In this document: positions 25,682 to 36,846 of the stretch, one piece after another
Layout of the letters: every line of letters begins with the position of its first letter
Position numbering within the stretch: position 1 is the stretch's first letter
Origin: Rhizopus arrhizus
Taxonomy: Eukaryota > Mucoromycota > Mucoromycetes > Mucorales > Rhizopodaceae
DNA: 64,000 nucleotides
Assembly: GCA_024220505.1 (NCBI GenBank)
Contig: JAKZZE010000004.1
Location: forward strand, 1,054,001 to 1,118,000
Direction: 5' to 3'
Notes under the pieces: generated by a model
Told to the model about the DNA's origin: nothing
Databases searched by the model: none
What the model saw: only the letters and a program-made list of their open reading frames with translations
Position numbers and translations under genes: made by a program

Positions 25682-25785
25682 TGAAGTATTCACTAAGATT
25701 GACTTGAAGAATGCATACAATAGTTTCCTTGTAGCCCCTAAAGATCAACACAAACTCTCCTTTCAATTTAAGAATCGAACATATA
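25682..25785 (+). pseudogene. Gyp-2 Pol part 2: reverse transcriptase palm fragment
   Basis: Short segment reading FTKIDLKNAYNSFLVAPKD, which includes the first catalytic Asp of reverse transcriptase. It is bounded by the solo LTR and by Tc1-C1, and joins the next part at 29064 to read FKNRTYTFQGCCFGL. Confidence 0.88.
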
Positions 25786-26010
25786 CAGTGGGTCAAAAAA
25801 TTGCTGCAAGGAATCCATTTTTCTCGGTTTTTGTAGCGTACATCCTGTCACAATGGTACAAACTGCTTCTGTTTCTACATAGTAGATTTCCTACATGTCT
25901 TGAAAAATCCGAAAGAGTTTAAGCCCCATTGGATAAGTATTGAAGGAAGTATGAGGCGCGCAATTTGAAAATTTGAAAAAACGAAAATTTGAACGAAATG
26001 GGTTTATTTA

Positions 26011-26891
26011 TTAATATTTAGTTGGTCCTCCTTTTTTATTAATAACCTCTTGAATTCTTGCCGGCATGCTATCGATATACCTTTGGCAAAGTTCTTTATC
26101 AAATTCATTCCATGCTTTTTCTACTCGTTCCCAAAGCTCATCCGTATTCTTTGCTCTACGTTCGTAACAGCTGAGCTTTAACTTCAGTTGATGCCATACA
26201 TGTTCTATTGGATTTAAGTCCGGACTCTGAGCTGGCCAATCGCTAATATAGCGCACTTCATGATTATCTAACCAGGCTATTGTGGATTTTGCCTTGTGCT
26301 TTGGATCATTATCATGCTGAAAGTAAATGTTGGACCAGTTGAAATTGTAGTACTCCATAGAATCACGAAGTGTAGTGTCTAATATATGCTGATAAACATC
26401 CGCGTTCATGTTCCCATCGTAAATTTGACAAGCATATCCTGGTCCTTCAGATGTTATGCAGCCCCACATCATCAACTTGCCGCCTCCATGCTTGACTGTA
26501 AACTCTAGATGATGCGGTTGAAGAGGATCACTTGGTCTTTTCCAATAATACTTACAACCATCAGAGCCCCATACGTTGATCTTGGTTTCATCAGAAAAGA
26601 CGACTTTTCGCCATTCTTCCACTGTCCAATCCTGGTGCTTCTTGGCCCATTCTAATCGATGCTGCATATGAGCTTTTGTCAGAAACGGCTTCTTTTTTTT
26701 TATTGAAGAATGGAACTCCATTGATTTCAGGACGTTAATTGCTGACTGGTATGAGATATCATAGCCAAATTGAACCAGCTCCCGGTGTACCTCTTTGGCA
26801 GTCTTTAGAACCCCTTCAATGACTTTTCTTTTGATTAGCCGCTTCGTCACTTTGGAGACTAATGTAGGTCTACCAGCTGAGCCCATTGTCC
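26011..26891 (-). pseudogene. Tc1-C1 transposase, C-terminal part
   Basis: Catalytic domain with FSDETKIN, FQHDNDPKH and PDLNPIEH, spaced DD35E, ending GPTKY at 26011. It matches the intact gene at 56868-57890 nearly residue for residue but is severed from its helix-turn-helix by Tc1-E inserted at 26892-26893. Confidence 0.9.
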
Positions 26892-26893
26892 TA

Positions 26894-28530
26894 CAGTAGG
26901 TGAAAAAATACGAGCAACCTCTGTTCGATTTGTCTTCATATCTTTTTATTTTTGTGTGTATATTCGCCAGAGCTTTGATATCACACAAACTAATTAGGGC
27001 AACAAAGATGCATATAATACACTAAAGAGATTGACTGTACTTGAAGTACAAGCGTTTTAAAAAGGGAAAGACAGTCATAAAAAAGCCAATGATGATTTTT
27101 CAAAATTCGCTATGTTTATTTAATATTTTCTATATCTTCCCTTTGCTTTAAGAAGTGCTTCTACTTTGGCTGGCATACTATTGATATACCTCTTGCAACC
27201 ATTTGCATTGAATTTATTTCGCTCTACATCCACAAATGGCTAAAGCTTTCTGACACCTCTTTCTCCGACTTCATGTGGTGTCAGATTAAGTTTGAGCTGA
27301 TGCCAAACATGCTTTATATGATTTAAATCCAGACTTTGAGCATACCAATAATTTATATACCTTACACTGATACCGCGTACCTATACAGTTATGATTTTTA
27401 ATTTATACATTAGGCCGCTATCACTCTGAAGGTATACATCGGACGTCTTCAAATGATGATACTCTAACGTATTCATGTAAATAATGCTAAGTATATGCAG
27501 ACAAGCCGTTGAGTTTATGTTATGGTCATAAAGCTGATATGTCTAAACTGGTCCCTGAGTAGCTATGTGACAGCACATGTTCATCCTAAGGCTGCTGTGC
27601 TTTACTGTAATGTCGATGTGATGAGGGAGCAGAATGTCATTTTATACTACTCTACACTACTTTACACCATCTGATCACTAGATGCTAGTCTTTGCTTCAG
27701 CTGAGAACGCTACTGTTCGTCACTCTTGACTTGACCAGTTGCCATGCCTTTTTGCTCAGGTCATCTGCTTTTTTCAACGATCCTTTTTCAAAAATGCCTT
27801 CTTTTTTTTAGCTCTCGGCGGCACTTTATGGATCTCAGCGCATTTACTCCTGAACGGTACATGAACAAGTAACCAAACTTACCTAACTCCCTGAATAGCT
27901 CTTTCGCTACTGTTCGATGACCAGTAATAATACACAGCTTGATATAGTGCTTCATGGCATAAGAGACAATAGTATGTCTTCCAGCCGACAGGTGTGAATT
28001 TCATGGAAAAAGCTTCCTAGTATACCTTTTAACTGTGCGAGAATGAACGTAATACTTATCTGTGATATCCTCTGGCTTCATGCTATTTGGTGATATATTT
28101 CTTATTTCTGGATTGCTTTTCCATTGGTATAGATTTAGGCATGATGATGAGAAGTAGTGAAAGAAGTTGAGTAAAAAAAAAGAAACCAAGGGCTCTTGAA
28201 GTCGCACTTGCTTTTATATGGATACAATGAGGAACGCTCACAGTTCCATACAAGTACGCTATATAGTCTTCCGATATGTTCTTTGTTGACTTAAATGTAA
28301 ACGTATGATTACCGTACATAATTTAAGCTGGTCGGAAGTCAAATTTTTAAATTCGCATTCTTATCTCTCTCTCAATTTCCAGTATTACTACATGAGACAT
28401 TTACTGTTTCAAGACACATGACCCCGAAAATATACCATAGGAGTCTCAAGCCGGTAGTTGGCATGCACCTTTTGATATAGCGAAAAAAGTCGATTTTGCC
28501 AAAAGGTTGCTCGTATTTTTTCACCTACTG
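26894..28530 (-). mobile_element. Tc1-E, decayed Tc1-like transposon
   Basis: 1637 bp with ends CAGTAGGTGAAAAAATACG and its inverted complement, flanked by TA. It sits inside the transposase gene of Tc1-C1; the uninterrupted site is seen in Tc1-C2. Confidence 0.92.
27124..28142 (-). pseudogene. Relic transposase of Tc1-E
   Basis: Starts MPKSIPMEKQSRNKKYIT at 28142; the helix-turn-helix continues in another frame (DITDKYYVHSRTVKRYTRKL). The C-terminus near 27124 still reads as an RYINSMPAK-type Tc1 tail. Many stops and frameshifts lie in between. Confidence 0.7.
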
Positions 28531-28672
28531 TATTTGAAAACAACCGCCTAGAGTATCTACTAACAGTTGATTCATGTACTCCAACCTCCTTAGCAATATC
28601 GTACGTTGATGTGGATCCAGTTAATGCTTGCTTGAGATCGTTTACTTTTTCTTCTGGCAGTCGTTTAGGCAT
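28531..28672 (-). pseudogene. Tc1-C1 transposase, N-terminal helix-turn-helix part
   Basis: Encodes MPKRLPEEKVNDLKQAL and the DNA-binding helices up to YSRRLFSN, where Tc1-E cuts it. Start at 28672 matches that of the intact copy. Confidence 0.9.
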
Positions 28673-29063
28673 GCGATTGGTAATAAGGTAAAAAAGAGAA
28701 ATAATTTAGATAAGAAAATTTAAAATTTAGAATAAAGGAATTGTAAGCGCTTTTATATACTGGCAACATTCTAATCATGTCAAGAATGTGAAAAATTATG
28801 ATAGCAACCGGTTGGGTCGTATTAAAATTTGTTATTCCAAACATATGTAAACAAGTAAAAAATGCCGGATGTTTATAAAATTCCCTTTAACTATATTAAA
28901 TTCCGCCAATAACCATTGTCCATATCAGATAATCGACGAATAAATGCCCCTTCTAGTGAGGTACAAACAATCAATGTTTGAGATAGTTTCATGCAGTATC
29001 CATAGACAACCAGCTGTAAAACCGGTATTTTGCAATTCCTTGCAGCAATTTTTTGACCTACTG

Positions 29064-30075
29064 TACCTTCCAAGGATGTTGTTTCGGTCTAAAAACAGTT
29101 ACTGCAATATCCTGTAAAGTGATGAAAATACTCTTTGCGGATATGGATTTCATCGAGACCTATGTTGATCACTGTGTAATTAAAGGAACAGCTGAAAACC
29201 ATGCTTCGAATGTAAAAAAGGTGATTGAACGATTAACTTCCGTCAACCTAAAAATCAATGTAAAGAAATGCAGTTGGTATCAACGATCAATCTATCTTTT
29301 AGGATTTGTAGTTGAAAGTGGTGGTATCATCAAAGTAGATCCACGCCGCTTAACAAACATTGATAGTTGGCCTATACCACGCAATAAAAAAGAAGTAATG
29401 CGATTAATGGGCATTGTATCATATATGAGAGACTTTATACCTTTAATCTCTCGTGTAGCTGCACCTATCGACAGACTTCGTAATGATCCTGATGTAGAGA
29501 ACAACTGGACACAAGAACATACTGATGCATTCATTGCTTTAAAAGAGATTCTAAAATCAAAGACACTGTTGCACACTCCAGACTTATCCAAAAAATTCTA
29601 TGTGGCTACTGATGCTTCACAATATGGTGTTGGTGCAGTATTGACCCAAAGAGATGAGCTGAATAGAACTTTACATATTGCATTTGCATCTAAATCTTTG
29701 TCACCCTCTCAACATAAGTGGAATACAACTAAACGTGAACTGTACGCGGTAGTGTTTGCACTAGAAAAATATCGTGAGTTTTTATGGGGAAATAAATTTG
29801 AATTACGTACTGACCACAAGGCTTTAATGTATTTACATACCCAAGAACAAGCAAACCCTATGATGATAGGCTGGTTAGAAACTTTATTAGATTTCAACTT
29901 TGATGTGATTCACATACAAGGAATTCTCAATCAATTACCAGATTTACTTTCTAGACTTTATGAACCTTGCTTGAATAATGAGTTCATGCTGGGTGGGGGT
30001 GATGCTGCGCAAAAAGAAAATAAAAAAGAAAAAAATAAAAATAAAAATAAAAATAAAAATAAAAATAAAAATAAA

Positions 30076-30106
<31 letters not shown>

Positions 30107-30123
30107 TAAAAATAAAAATAAAA
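29064..30123 (+). pseudogene. Gyp-2 Pol part 3: reverse transcriptase C-terminus and RNase H
   Basis: Continues reverse transcriptase from TFQGCCFGL. The active-site box reads TYVDHC, so the second Asp of YxDD is replaced by His, which should abolish polymerisation. RNase H follows (ATDASQYGVGAVLTQ) with its C-terminal TDHKALMYLH block. The frame then runs into an (AAAAAT)n repeat and is lost before integrase. Confidence 0.85.
30022..30123. repeat. AAAAAT microsatellite inside Gyp-2 pol
   Basis: About 100 bp of AAAAAT units encoding Lys-Asn and, after a unit that lost one A, Lys-Ile repeats. It lies in the spacer between RNase H and integrase, and the unit-length change puts the downstream integrase out of frame. 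Confidence 0.85.
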
Positions 30124-30351
30124 TACACTAGGTGAAAAAATAGGGACAACCTACCCTAAAATAATTTTTAACTTTTTTTTTTCTCTTCCACTCCGTACGA
30201 CATCCAAGCCATGCCTATAGAGCGTAACCTTAGGTAGTGAGTATTACGTTTCCTGCATATAAAACTGATCAGGATAACATATGGCGGAAGGAAAGAGGAA
30301 ATAGTTGCAATAATTTTATAAGTGTTATATTATAAAATGGGTAGTATTTAT

Positions 30352-30857
30352 TTAATAACGAGTAAATCTCCCTTTTAATTTGATTACCGCTGCTATGCGA
30401 TCAGGCATGCTGTCAATGTAACTTCTACAAACATCTTTATCTAGCTTGTTCCATTCAAATTCCACTCGTTCCCATAGCTCGTCGATGTTTCTGGCCTTTC
30501 GTTCATAAAGGCTTAACCTAAGTTTCAGCAAATGCCACACATGCTCTATAGGATTCAGATCCGGACTATTAGGTGGCCAATCGTTAATGTACTGGACCTT
30601 GTTTTGTTGGAGCCATGACATTGTTGATTTCGACTTGTGCTTTGGGTCGTTATCTTGTTAAAAGTAAATAGTGCGCTTGTTCATACCATAGTACTTCAGC
30701 GTTTCCATGTAAGCTGTTCGAAGAATATGCTGGTACACCAAGGAGTCCATAGTACCATCGTATACCTGGCACGCATATCCTGATCCCTCACTGGTTATAC
30801 ATCCCCACATGATCAATTTGCCGTCACCATGCTTCACTGAAAGATCTATGTGGTGTG
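30352..30857 (-). pseudogene. Tc1-D transposase, C-terminal part
   Basis: Catalytic region ending GRFTRY at 30352, with PDLNPIEH and DNDPKH spaced DD35E. A stop codon (TAA on the minus strand at 30657-30659) replaces the Gln that precedes DNDPKH in other copies. Cut at 30858 by the Gyp-3 LTR. Confidence 0.85.
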
Positions 30858-31432
30858 TGTTATGTTCTGGTAAAGTAATTAAGGTAGCGATAAAAACCAA
30901 AGAATACTTTTTGAGACTGAACTTTATTTAAGACAATCTTTTATGAAAAAGAAATCATTACAAAGTCTACTATTTATATTCTTCTATCAGTTGGCGGGTA
31001 AATGAGTAGTTATGAGCGTAGATCCAATAATTGACATGTTTGATTGAAGAATGATCACTGAATCGATTATGAAAATTTTTAATTCGTTGTTTTATAGCTC
31101 TTATTGTTCTTTAACTGATCTGGGAGAATTGTCCCGTCTTCATTGAGAGGAAAGATATATCTATATGAAATGCCTCCAGTCAGATCAAAGTTGACTAGGT
31201 ACCTGATCCATTATTATTCATTTACAGAAATGATGAATAGTAAAGATCATGACTTATTTATTGTTCATGTTTACTTTATAGAATGAATCTAATTGTGATA
31301 GTTTTATATAAAAAGAAGAAGATTATATTTTATTTGATAAAGATTTAAATTATTATCTTTTATCAATTTTAATATACTTCTTTTAGTTGTGATTATTCAA
31401 TGTCCGTTATGATCAGACGCTGTTCTACAACA
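30858..31432 (-). repeat. 3' LTR of Gyp-3
   Basis: 575 bp; in element orientation it begins TGTTGTAGAACAGC and ends CATAACA. The purine tract GGGAGGGGATTA (minus strand, about 31433-31444) directly precedes it, the usual plus-strand primer site. Confidence 0.93.
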
Positions 31433-31452
31433 TAATCCCCTCCCAGGTATAA

Positions 31453-34400
31453 CTAATACCGTCTAGATCTTTTAGAATTTATATTGCCATTTAATTTATT
31501 ACTACTTGTTGTAGAAGAGTGGCTATTTTCATTAAGATCTGTTCTGGTCTTTCGTTTGCCTGTATGAGAAGTATTTATTAACTTCACATTGTTAGATCTT
31601 CCTTTATTATTTTGAAGGTCATATTTATATTTAATATCTTCAGGAACTATACCAACTCTTTGCCAATATTCTGTAATGAATTTAGGATCGGTAAAGTTAG
31701 AGGCAGGCTCCCAGGTATCATCGCTCTTATCATAGCCTTTCCATCTGCACTTATAAAGATATTTGCCTTTAAGCTTTTTATGTGCTAAGATGGCTTCTAC
31801 CTGATAGAATTTATTTGTTGATATAACTTCATCTTGTGAGATGAGTTTTAACGCAGAAGGTGGGTAGTTTTTAGATAACAATTCACCCATTTCATCTTCT
31901 AGTACATACGATCCTCCTTGAGTAATTCTTTTTACTTTATAAGGTCCTTCATAGTTAGGATCTAACTTGTTGGTTTTAATATTTACTTTTACCATTACAT
32001 AGCTATTTTCAGGGATCGTAATTAGTTTATGTGACGCATCAAACTTTTCCTTCTGATTGTTTGTTATTATTTTTGTACGTTCATATATGGCAGGGAACAC
32101 AATCTCCGTCATTCTTTTTATATTGAGAAGGAGTTGTTTATTTATTTCTTCTTTAGTTGCCTTATTTTTTTCTTTGCTAAAATCTTCAAAGTCATTCATG
32201 TTACGACCGTACATTAAAGTGAAGGGTGGCGTCTTAGTACGTTCATTGTGTTTACCATTCAAGTAGAGTTGTGTAGAAGGAACATATAAATCCCAGTCTG
32301 CTTTAGCACCCTCGATTTGTTTCTTTATTGCATTTACAGCTGTTTGTACCCAACGTTCACTTACTCCATTAGCTCTGGGATGATAACTAGATATGAGTCT
32401 ATGGTCATAACCAGCATTTTCAGCAAGTAATTGCATAAGCTCATTTACAAATTCACCACCATTATCAGATTGGATTACACGTGGAAAACCATAATGCGAG
32501 AATACATCGATTAAAGCTTTTACAATCGTCATAGATTGCTTATCAGGCAAGGGTTTCAATACACAGTAACGTGTAGCAATGTCAACCATAATCAATAAGT
32601 AATTGTTGCCATTCAAGGAAGTTTTCATGGGACCAGCTAAGTCGATGCCCCAACTATCTCCAGGTAATGTGGCTGTAATGGGTCTTAGAGGATTATAACC
32701 CTTTTTGATTATGTTAAATTGTTGACATGGAATACAACTCTTAACAAGTTCTACGGCTTCATTTTTCAGATTAGACCAGTAGATACCTTTACGTTTTAAA
32801 GCATGGTAAATTGCATCAGAACCAAAGTGTCCTTTAATGTGCTCACGTAGAAGAAGTAGTTTACGTTCTTCTGGATCCGGAGGTGTCATGTATTCACCTT
32901 TGTCTTCACTGGGTAGTTTTACTGCTGCTCTATTCAAAAGATGAAGCTTATCCCCTCCCAGTTCATTGACAGGATCTTCAATTTCATATAGACGAGAAAG
33001 TGTGTCAGGGAGAATATTATCTACACCTGGTAAATGAACGACTTTAAAATCATATTGGAGCAGTGTATCAAACCAATTTATGAGCATAGCGTTAGCAATC
33101 TTTTGCGTGTGAAGATAAGTGAGTGCCTTATGATCTGTATACAGGGTAAATTTGTTTCCCCATAAATACTTATGGAACCTCTTCAGAGCATATACAACTG
33201 CTAATAATTCTCGCTTAGTAGCTGAATAGTTACGTTCACTTTTAGATAAAGTTTTAGCTATCATAGAAATATAGTGTACTTTCCCATTTATCTTTTGATA
33301 CAGAATTACACCTATACCAACGTTAGAGGCATCGGTAGCGACATAGAAAGTTTGATTCAAATCAGGGTATGAAAGAATTACATTTTCTAACAATACTTTC
33401 TTTAAGTTGTCAAAACATTGTTGGTGTTTATCATTCCATAATTTAATTAATGATTTTTCATTTCTTAAGGCATCGAGTGGAGCTAACAGTGTAGATGCTT
33501 TAGGAATATGAGGACGGAAATAATTTATGAGTCCACAGTATCTCATTATATCCTTTCCAGTCTTGGGGACAGGAAATTCTTGCACATTAGCAACTTTACG
33601 AAGGTCAAGAGAAACACCTTTAGGAGATATTCTGAAACCAAGTAAATTAATTTTGCTTTGAAAAAATGTACATTTATCAGGATTTAACTTGAGATTTACT
33701 TTAGTAAGTTTATCAATTACTTGTTTTAAGTGTTGCTTATGCTCTTCAATGGAAGTAGATGCTACAACTATGTCATCAACAAAACATTTAGCAAAGGACA
33801 TGTTTTCTAATGCGATGCTCATAGTTCTCTGCATTACACTGGATACATGCTTTAGACCAAAAGGTGTACCAACAGGTATATACTGTACAGAGTTCCAAGA
33901 GAAAGCTAATTTATGTGCATGCTCTTCATTCATTTTTAAAGAGTTAAAAGCAGATTTAAGATCCAAAGTGGAATATACAGTTGCTCCTTTCAATTCCTCA
34001 AATAGCTCAGAAATTTTAGGCAAGGGCATTCTGTCAATTGACTTTAGAAGAGCATTAACATGTCTGGGATCATGGCACACACGGTAACCAGTTACTTCAC
34101 CCTTAGCATTGGTCTTCTTTACTACAGTCAAAGCTGAGTTCCACTCGGTATTAGCAGGAGCTCTCTTGATTACACCATTCTCCAGCCATTCATCTATCTG
34201 ATCTTGTACTATCTTATGATATGCTAAAGGCACAGGATAGGGACGTCGATAAGATGTGACACCTTCAGGAGTTTCAATCGAGACAACAGATTCCGGTATA
34301 GTACAAAAGGAACCTTTAGGTATTGCTTGATTTAATTGAATTAATGGTTTAATATAGTTTAATGCTTGTTGATATTCATTAGATGAACCAGCGGGGCAGT

Positions 34401-36237
34401 TCTCTAATTCAGTCATCTCATCATCAACTTTATTCAAGAGTTCACTAAAGTCATTGAATTTATGTTCAGGTACTTTGGAATTGTCTAAAGATACTTTACT
34501 ATCATCCCATTTGTAAGGAAGACCAGTAAGACCAATACCAAGTTTACTCATAAAATCAGTACCAATACTCATATCATGATTATTTGTTAAATTCATTACT
34601 TCAAAGGTATGATTAAAGGATTTTCCATTACACTTAATGTTTACTTCAGTTAAACCAATTCTCTTAATAGTAGAGTTACAGTCAGCTAACTTTATGACAT
34701 TATTATTTTTAGGAGGAATAATTAAAAAATTATTTTGGAAACAAAAATTTTTATTTACAGAAGAAAAATTTGCTCCAGTATCCAAGATCGTGATGGCTTT
34801 TCTATTGTTTGCAAGTATAGGAAAAGTTATAGAATTATCATTAGTACTTTTAAAGTCTCGAGTAACTATTAATTCTTTTTCTTTTTTAGACTTACAGTCA
34901 AGTGCCATACGGTTTAGAGGGCTGTTTATTTCACATTCATCCTCTTCATCGGATACATTTTTGTTTGCAGTTCTTACGGCCATCCGGTTTATCTGTGCAT
35001 TATCCTTATTGTTACTATTACTATTTTTAGCAACTAGATATTCATTGCACTTATGACCTTGGAACCATTCTTTGCGGCAGTAAGTACATGGCTTGGTTTT
35101 AGATTTTCCCTTATTTGCCATGGGTGTCTTATACTTGTTGGTCAATACTTTACTAGTTCCAAAAGGAGCTTTACTAGTATTGCCAGCATGACGAGGTATA
35201 CGTTCATCATCGTTCATAGGACGAGCACGTTTATGAGGGGTCTTGGCAGCAAAAGCAGAATCTTCACCAGAGGCAAGTACCAAGTCGATTATTTGAGTAA
35301 TCGAACTAGGTAAACGAGAACCAAAGTGAGAGGATATCGCTAACTGCGCGACAGACTTGACAGATGCTTTTAAGGAAGCAAAGTAAGTGACAGCAAGGAG
35401 AGTACTGTCTTCCATACCAGCTTCACGGCGCATCTTCTGGAAACGGTTCGAGTATTCTCTGTTACTCTCGTAGGTGCCTTGACACATGGAACCGACTTCG
35501 ACCATAAGTAAGAACTTGCGATAAGGAGTGTCAAAGTGATCCAAGATCATAGGGCGGACTTGCTTCCAAGAAAAACTTTTTTCTAGCAGCGCTTCCCTGC
35601 ACCAAGAGACTTGTTCGGGGTTCATACATAGTGGCAGCAATCGTTCCCAGTTGGAGTTCAAGGCTTGACCATGAGCACGTAAGACAGTTTCAAAAGTGTT
35701 ACAAAAATCATAAGCACTGTCATAGCACTCAGCCTTCTTTCTCCAAATTGCATCACCTTTTAGCTGAAGTGTAGGTAGGTCATTTGGCACAACCAGACGA
35801 AGAGAATGATTACTTGGACCATCAGCAGTGGTCTTCACCTCTTCAAACATAGCTGTGAAGGACTTGAGAGCCTCCTTTGCTCTATTCACCTTCTCTTCAC
35901 AATCCTTGAATTTCTGATGAGCAGAAAGAGCAGCAGCAGGATCAGAATCATCTTCATTTAGGACCATATATTCCATGAAGTGTATCTTGGCTTGATTCTT
36001 TAAATTTTCAATAATTTGCGTCTTACGCCTTATGATGTCAGCATTAGATTCCATCACTTTAGGAGCAGGTGCAGCAGTATCCGTATCCATAGGAGTGGGT
36101 TCAGAAGCATACTTGCTTGCCATACTTCCTTGAGGTTCAGACATGGAAGAAGAAAGATCAGAGATCATAGAAATTTGACTTTCAGGGGTGCTTGTTACAA
36201 TGGGATCAACCATAGGAGTTTCTTGAGTAGTAGACAT
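31453..36237 (-). CDS. Gyp-3 Gag-Pol polyprotein with chromodomain
   Basis: One 1594-residue frame starting MSTTQETPMVDPIVTSTPES. Gag core about 150-330 with a W-R-L-P motif. The variant zinc knuckle at 384-397, CTYCRKEWFQGHKC, has the spacing C-X2-C-X7-H-X-C. Protease ILDTGANFSS lies at about 486, reverse transcriptase FVDDIVVAS near 815 and RNase H TDASNVGIG near 965. The integrase HHCC zinc finger is near 1135, with the DDE core WGIDLAGP, QSDNGGEF and NGVSERW after it. A chromodomain (CRWKGYDKSDDTWEPASNF) lies near 1500 and would steer integration to modified chromatin. Gag and Pol are not separated by stop or frameshift, as in Tf1-like chromoviruses. No damage is visible. Confidence 0.95.
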   Translation of the reverse strand: MSTTQETPMVDPIVTSTPESQISMISDLSSSMSEPQGSMASKYASEPTPMDTDTAAPAPKVMESNADIIRRKTQIIENLKNQAKIHFMEYMVLNEDDSDPAAALSAHQKFKDCEEKVNRAKEALKSFTAMFEEVKTTADGPSNHSLRLVVPNDLPTLQLKGDAIWRKKAECYDSAYDFCNTFETVLRAHGQALNSNWERLLPLCMNPEQVSWCREALLEKSFSWKQVRPMILDHFDTPYRKFLLMVEVGSMCQGTYESNREYSNRFQKMRREAGMEDSTLLAVTYFASLKASVKSVAQLAISSHFGSRLPSSITQIIDLVLASGEDSAFAAKTPHKRARPMNDDERIPRHAGNTSKAPFGTSKVLTNKYKTPMANKGKSKTKPCTYCRKEWFQGHKCNEYLVAKNSNSNNKDNAQINRMAVRTANKNVSDEEDECEINSPLNRMALDCKSKKEKELIVTRDFKSTNDNSITFPILANNRKAITILDTGANFSSVNKNFCFQNNFLIIPPKNNNVIKLADCNSTIKRIGLTEVNIKCNGKSFNHTFEVMNLTNNHDMSIGTDFMSKLGIGLTGLPYKWDDSKVSLDNSKVPEHKFNDFSELLNKVDDEMTELENCPAGSSNEYQQALNYIKPLIQLNQAIPKGSFCTIPESVVSIETPEGVTSYRRPYPVPLAYHKIVQDQIDEWLENGVIKRAPANTEWNSALTVVKKTNAKGEVTGYRVCHDPRHVNALLKSIDRMPLPKISELFEELKGATVYSTLDLKSAFNSLKMNEEHAHKLAFSWNSVQYIPVGTPFGLKHVSSVMQRTMSIALENMSFAKCFVDDIVVASTSIEEHKQHLKQVIDKLTKVNLKLNPDKCTFFQSKINLLGFRISPKGVSLDLRKVANVQEFPVPKTGKDIMRYCGLINYFRPHIPKASTLLAPLDALRNEKSLIKLWNDKHQQCFDNLKKVLLENVILSYPDLNQTFYVATDASNVGIGVILYQKINGKVHYISMIAKTLSKSERNYSATKRELLAVVYALKRFHKYLWGNKFTLYTDHKALTYLHTQKIANAMLINWFDTLLQYDFKVVHLPGVDNILPDTLSRLYEIEDPVNELGGDKLHLLNRAAVKLPSEDKGEYMTPPDPEERKLLLLREHIKGHFGSDAIYHALKRKGIYWSNLKNEAVELVKSCIPCQQFNIIKKGYNPLRPITATLPGDSWGIDLAGPMKTSLNGNNYLLIMVDIATRYCVLKPLPDKQSMTIVKALIDVFSHYGFPRVIQSDNGGEFVNELMQLLAENAGYDHRLISSYHPRANGVSERWVQTAVNAIKKQIEGAKADWDLYVPSTQLYLNGKHNERTKTPPFTLMYGRNMNDFEDFSKEKNKATKEEINKQLLLNIKRMTEIVFPAIYERTKIITNNQKEKFDASHKLITIPENSYVMVKVNIKTNKLDPNYEGPYKVKRITQGGSYVLEDEMGELLSKNYPPSALKLISQDEVISTNKFYQVEAILAHKKLKGKYLYKCRWKGYDKSDDTWEPASNFTDPKFITEYWQRVGIVPEDIKYKYDLQNNKGRSNNVKLINTSHTGKRKTRTDLNENSHSSTTSSNKLNGNINSKRSRRY

Positions 36238-36253
36238 ATTGCGATAAAGTTTT

Positions 36254-36271
36254 GGAATTCAAAAAGTAAAA
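36254..36271 (-). other. Candidate self-priming site of Gyp-3
   Basis: The 18 bases next to the 5' LTR contain, in element orientation, TACTTTTTGA, which is complementary to TCAAAAAGTA inside the LTR about 54 bases before its end. No tRNA-type TGG start follows the LTR. This resembles the Tf1 group, where the 5' end of the RNA primes reverse transcription. Confidence 0.45.
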
Positions 36272-36846
36272 TGTTATGTTCTGGTAAAGTAATTAAGGTA
36301 GCGATAAAAACCAAAGAATACTTTTTGAGACTGAACTTTATTTAAGACAATCTTTTATGAAAAAGAAATCATTACAAAGTCTACTATTTATATTCTTCTA
36401 TCAGTTGGCGGGTAAATGAGTAGTTATGAGCGTAGATCCAATAATTGACATGTTTGATTGAAGAATGATCACTGAATCGATTATGAAAATTTTTAATTCG
36501 TTGTTTTATAGCTCTTATTGTTCTTTAACTGATCTGGGAGAATTGTCCCGTCTTCATTGAGAGGAAAGATATATCTATATGAAATGCCTCCAGTCAGATC
36601 AAAGTTGACTAGGTACCTGATCCATTATTATTCATTTACAGAAATGATGAATAGTAAAGATCATGACTTATTTATTGTTCATGTTTACTTTATAGAATGA
36701 ATCTAATTGTGATAGTTTTATATAAAAAGAAGAAGATTATATTTTATTTGATAAAGATTTAAATTATTATCTTTTATCAATTTTAATATACTTCTTTTAG
36801 TTGTGATTATTCAATGTCCGTTATGATCAGACGCTGTTCTACAACA
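36272..36846 (-). repeat. 5' LTR of Gyp-3
   Basis: 575 bp partner of 30858-31432, without differences noticed by eye. In element orientation it carries TATAAATAGTAG and then AATAAAG. Confidence 0.93.

Larger units (their letters stand above)
25786..29063 (-). mobile_element. Tc1-C1, Tc1-like transposon interrupted by Tc1-E
   Basis: Ends CAGTGGGTCAAAAAATTGC and the complement of CAGTAGGTCAAAAAATTGC, flanked by TA. Minus Tc1-E (1637 bp) and its TA it is 1639 bp, exactly the size of the intact copy Tc1-C2 at 56643. Confidence 0.93.
30858..36846 (-). mobile_element. Gyp-3, complete chromodomain Ty3/gypsy retrotransposon
   Basis: 5989 bp on the minus strand with two 575 bp LTRs that look identical by eye. 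Flanked by the duplicated pentamer GTGTG (30853-30857 and 36847-36851) and inserted in the Tc1-D transposase. A single uninterrupted Gag-Pol frame lies inside. All features of a recent, possibly still competent insertion are present. Confidence 0.95.
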
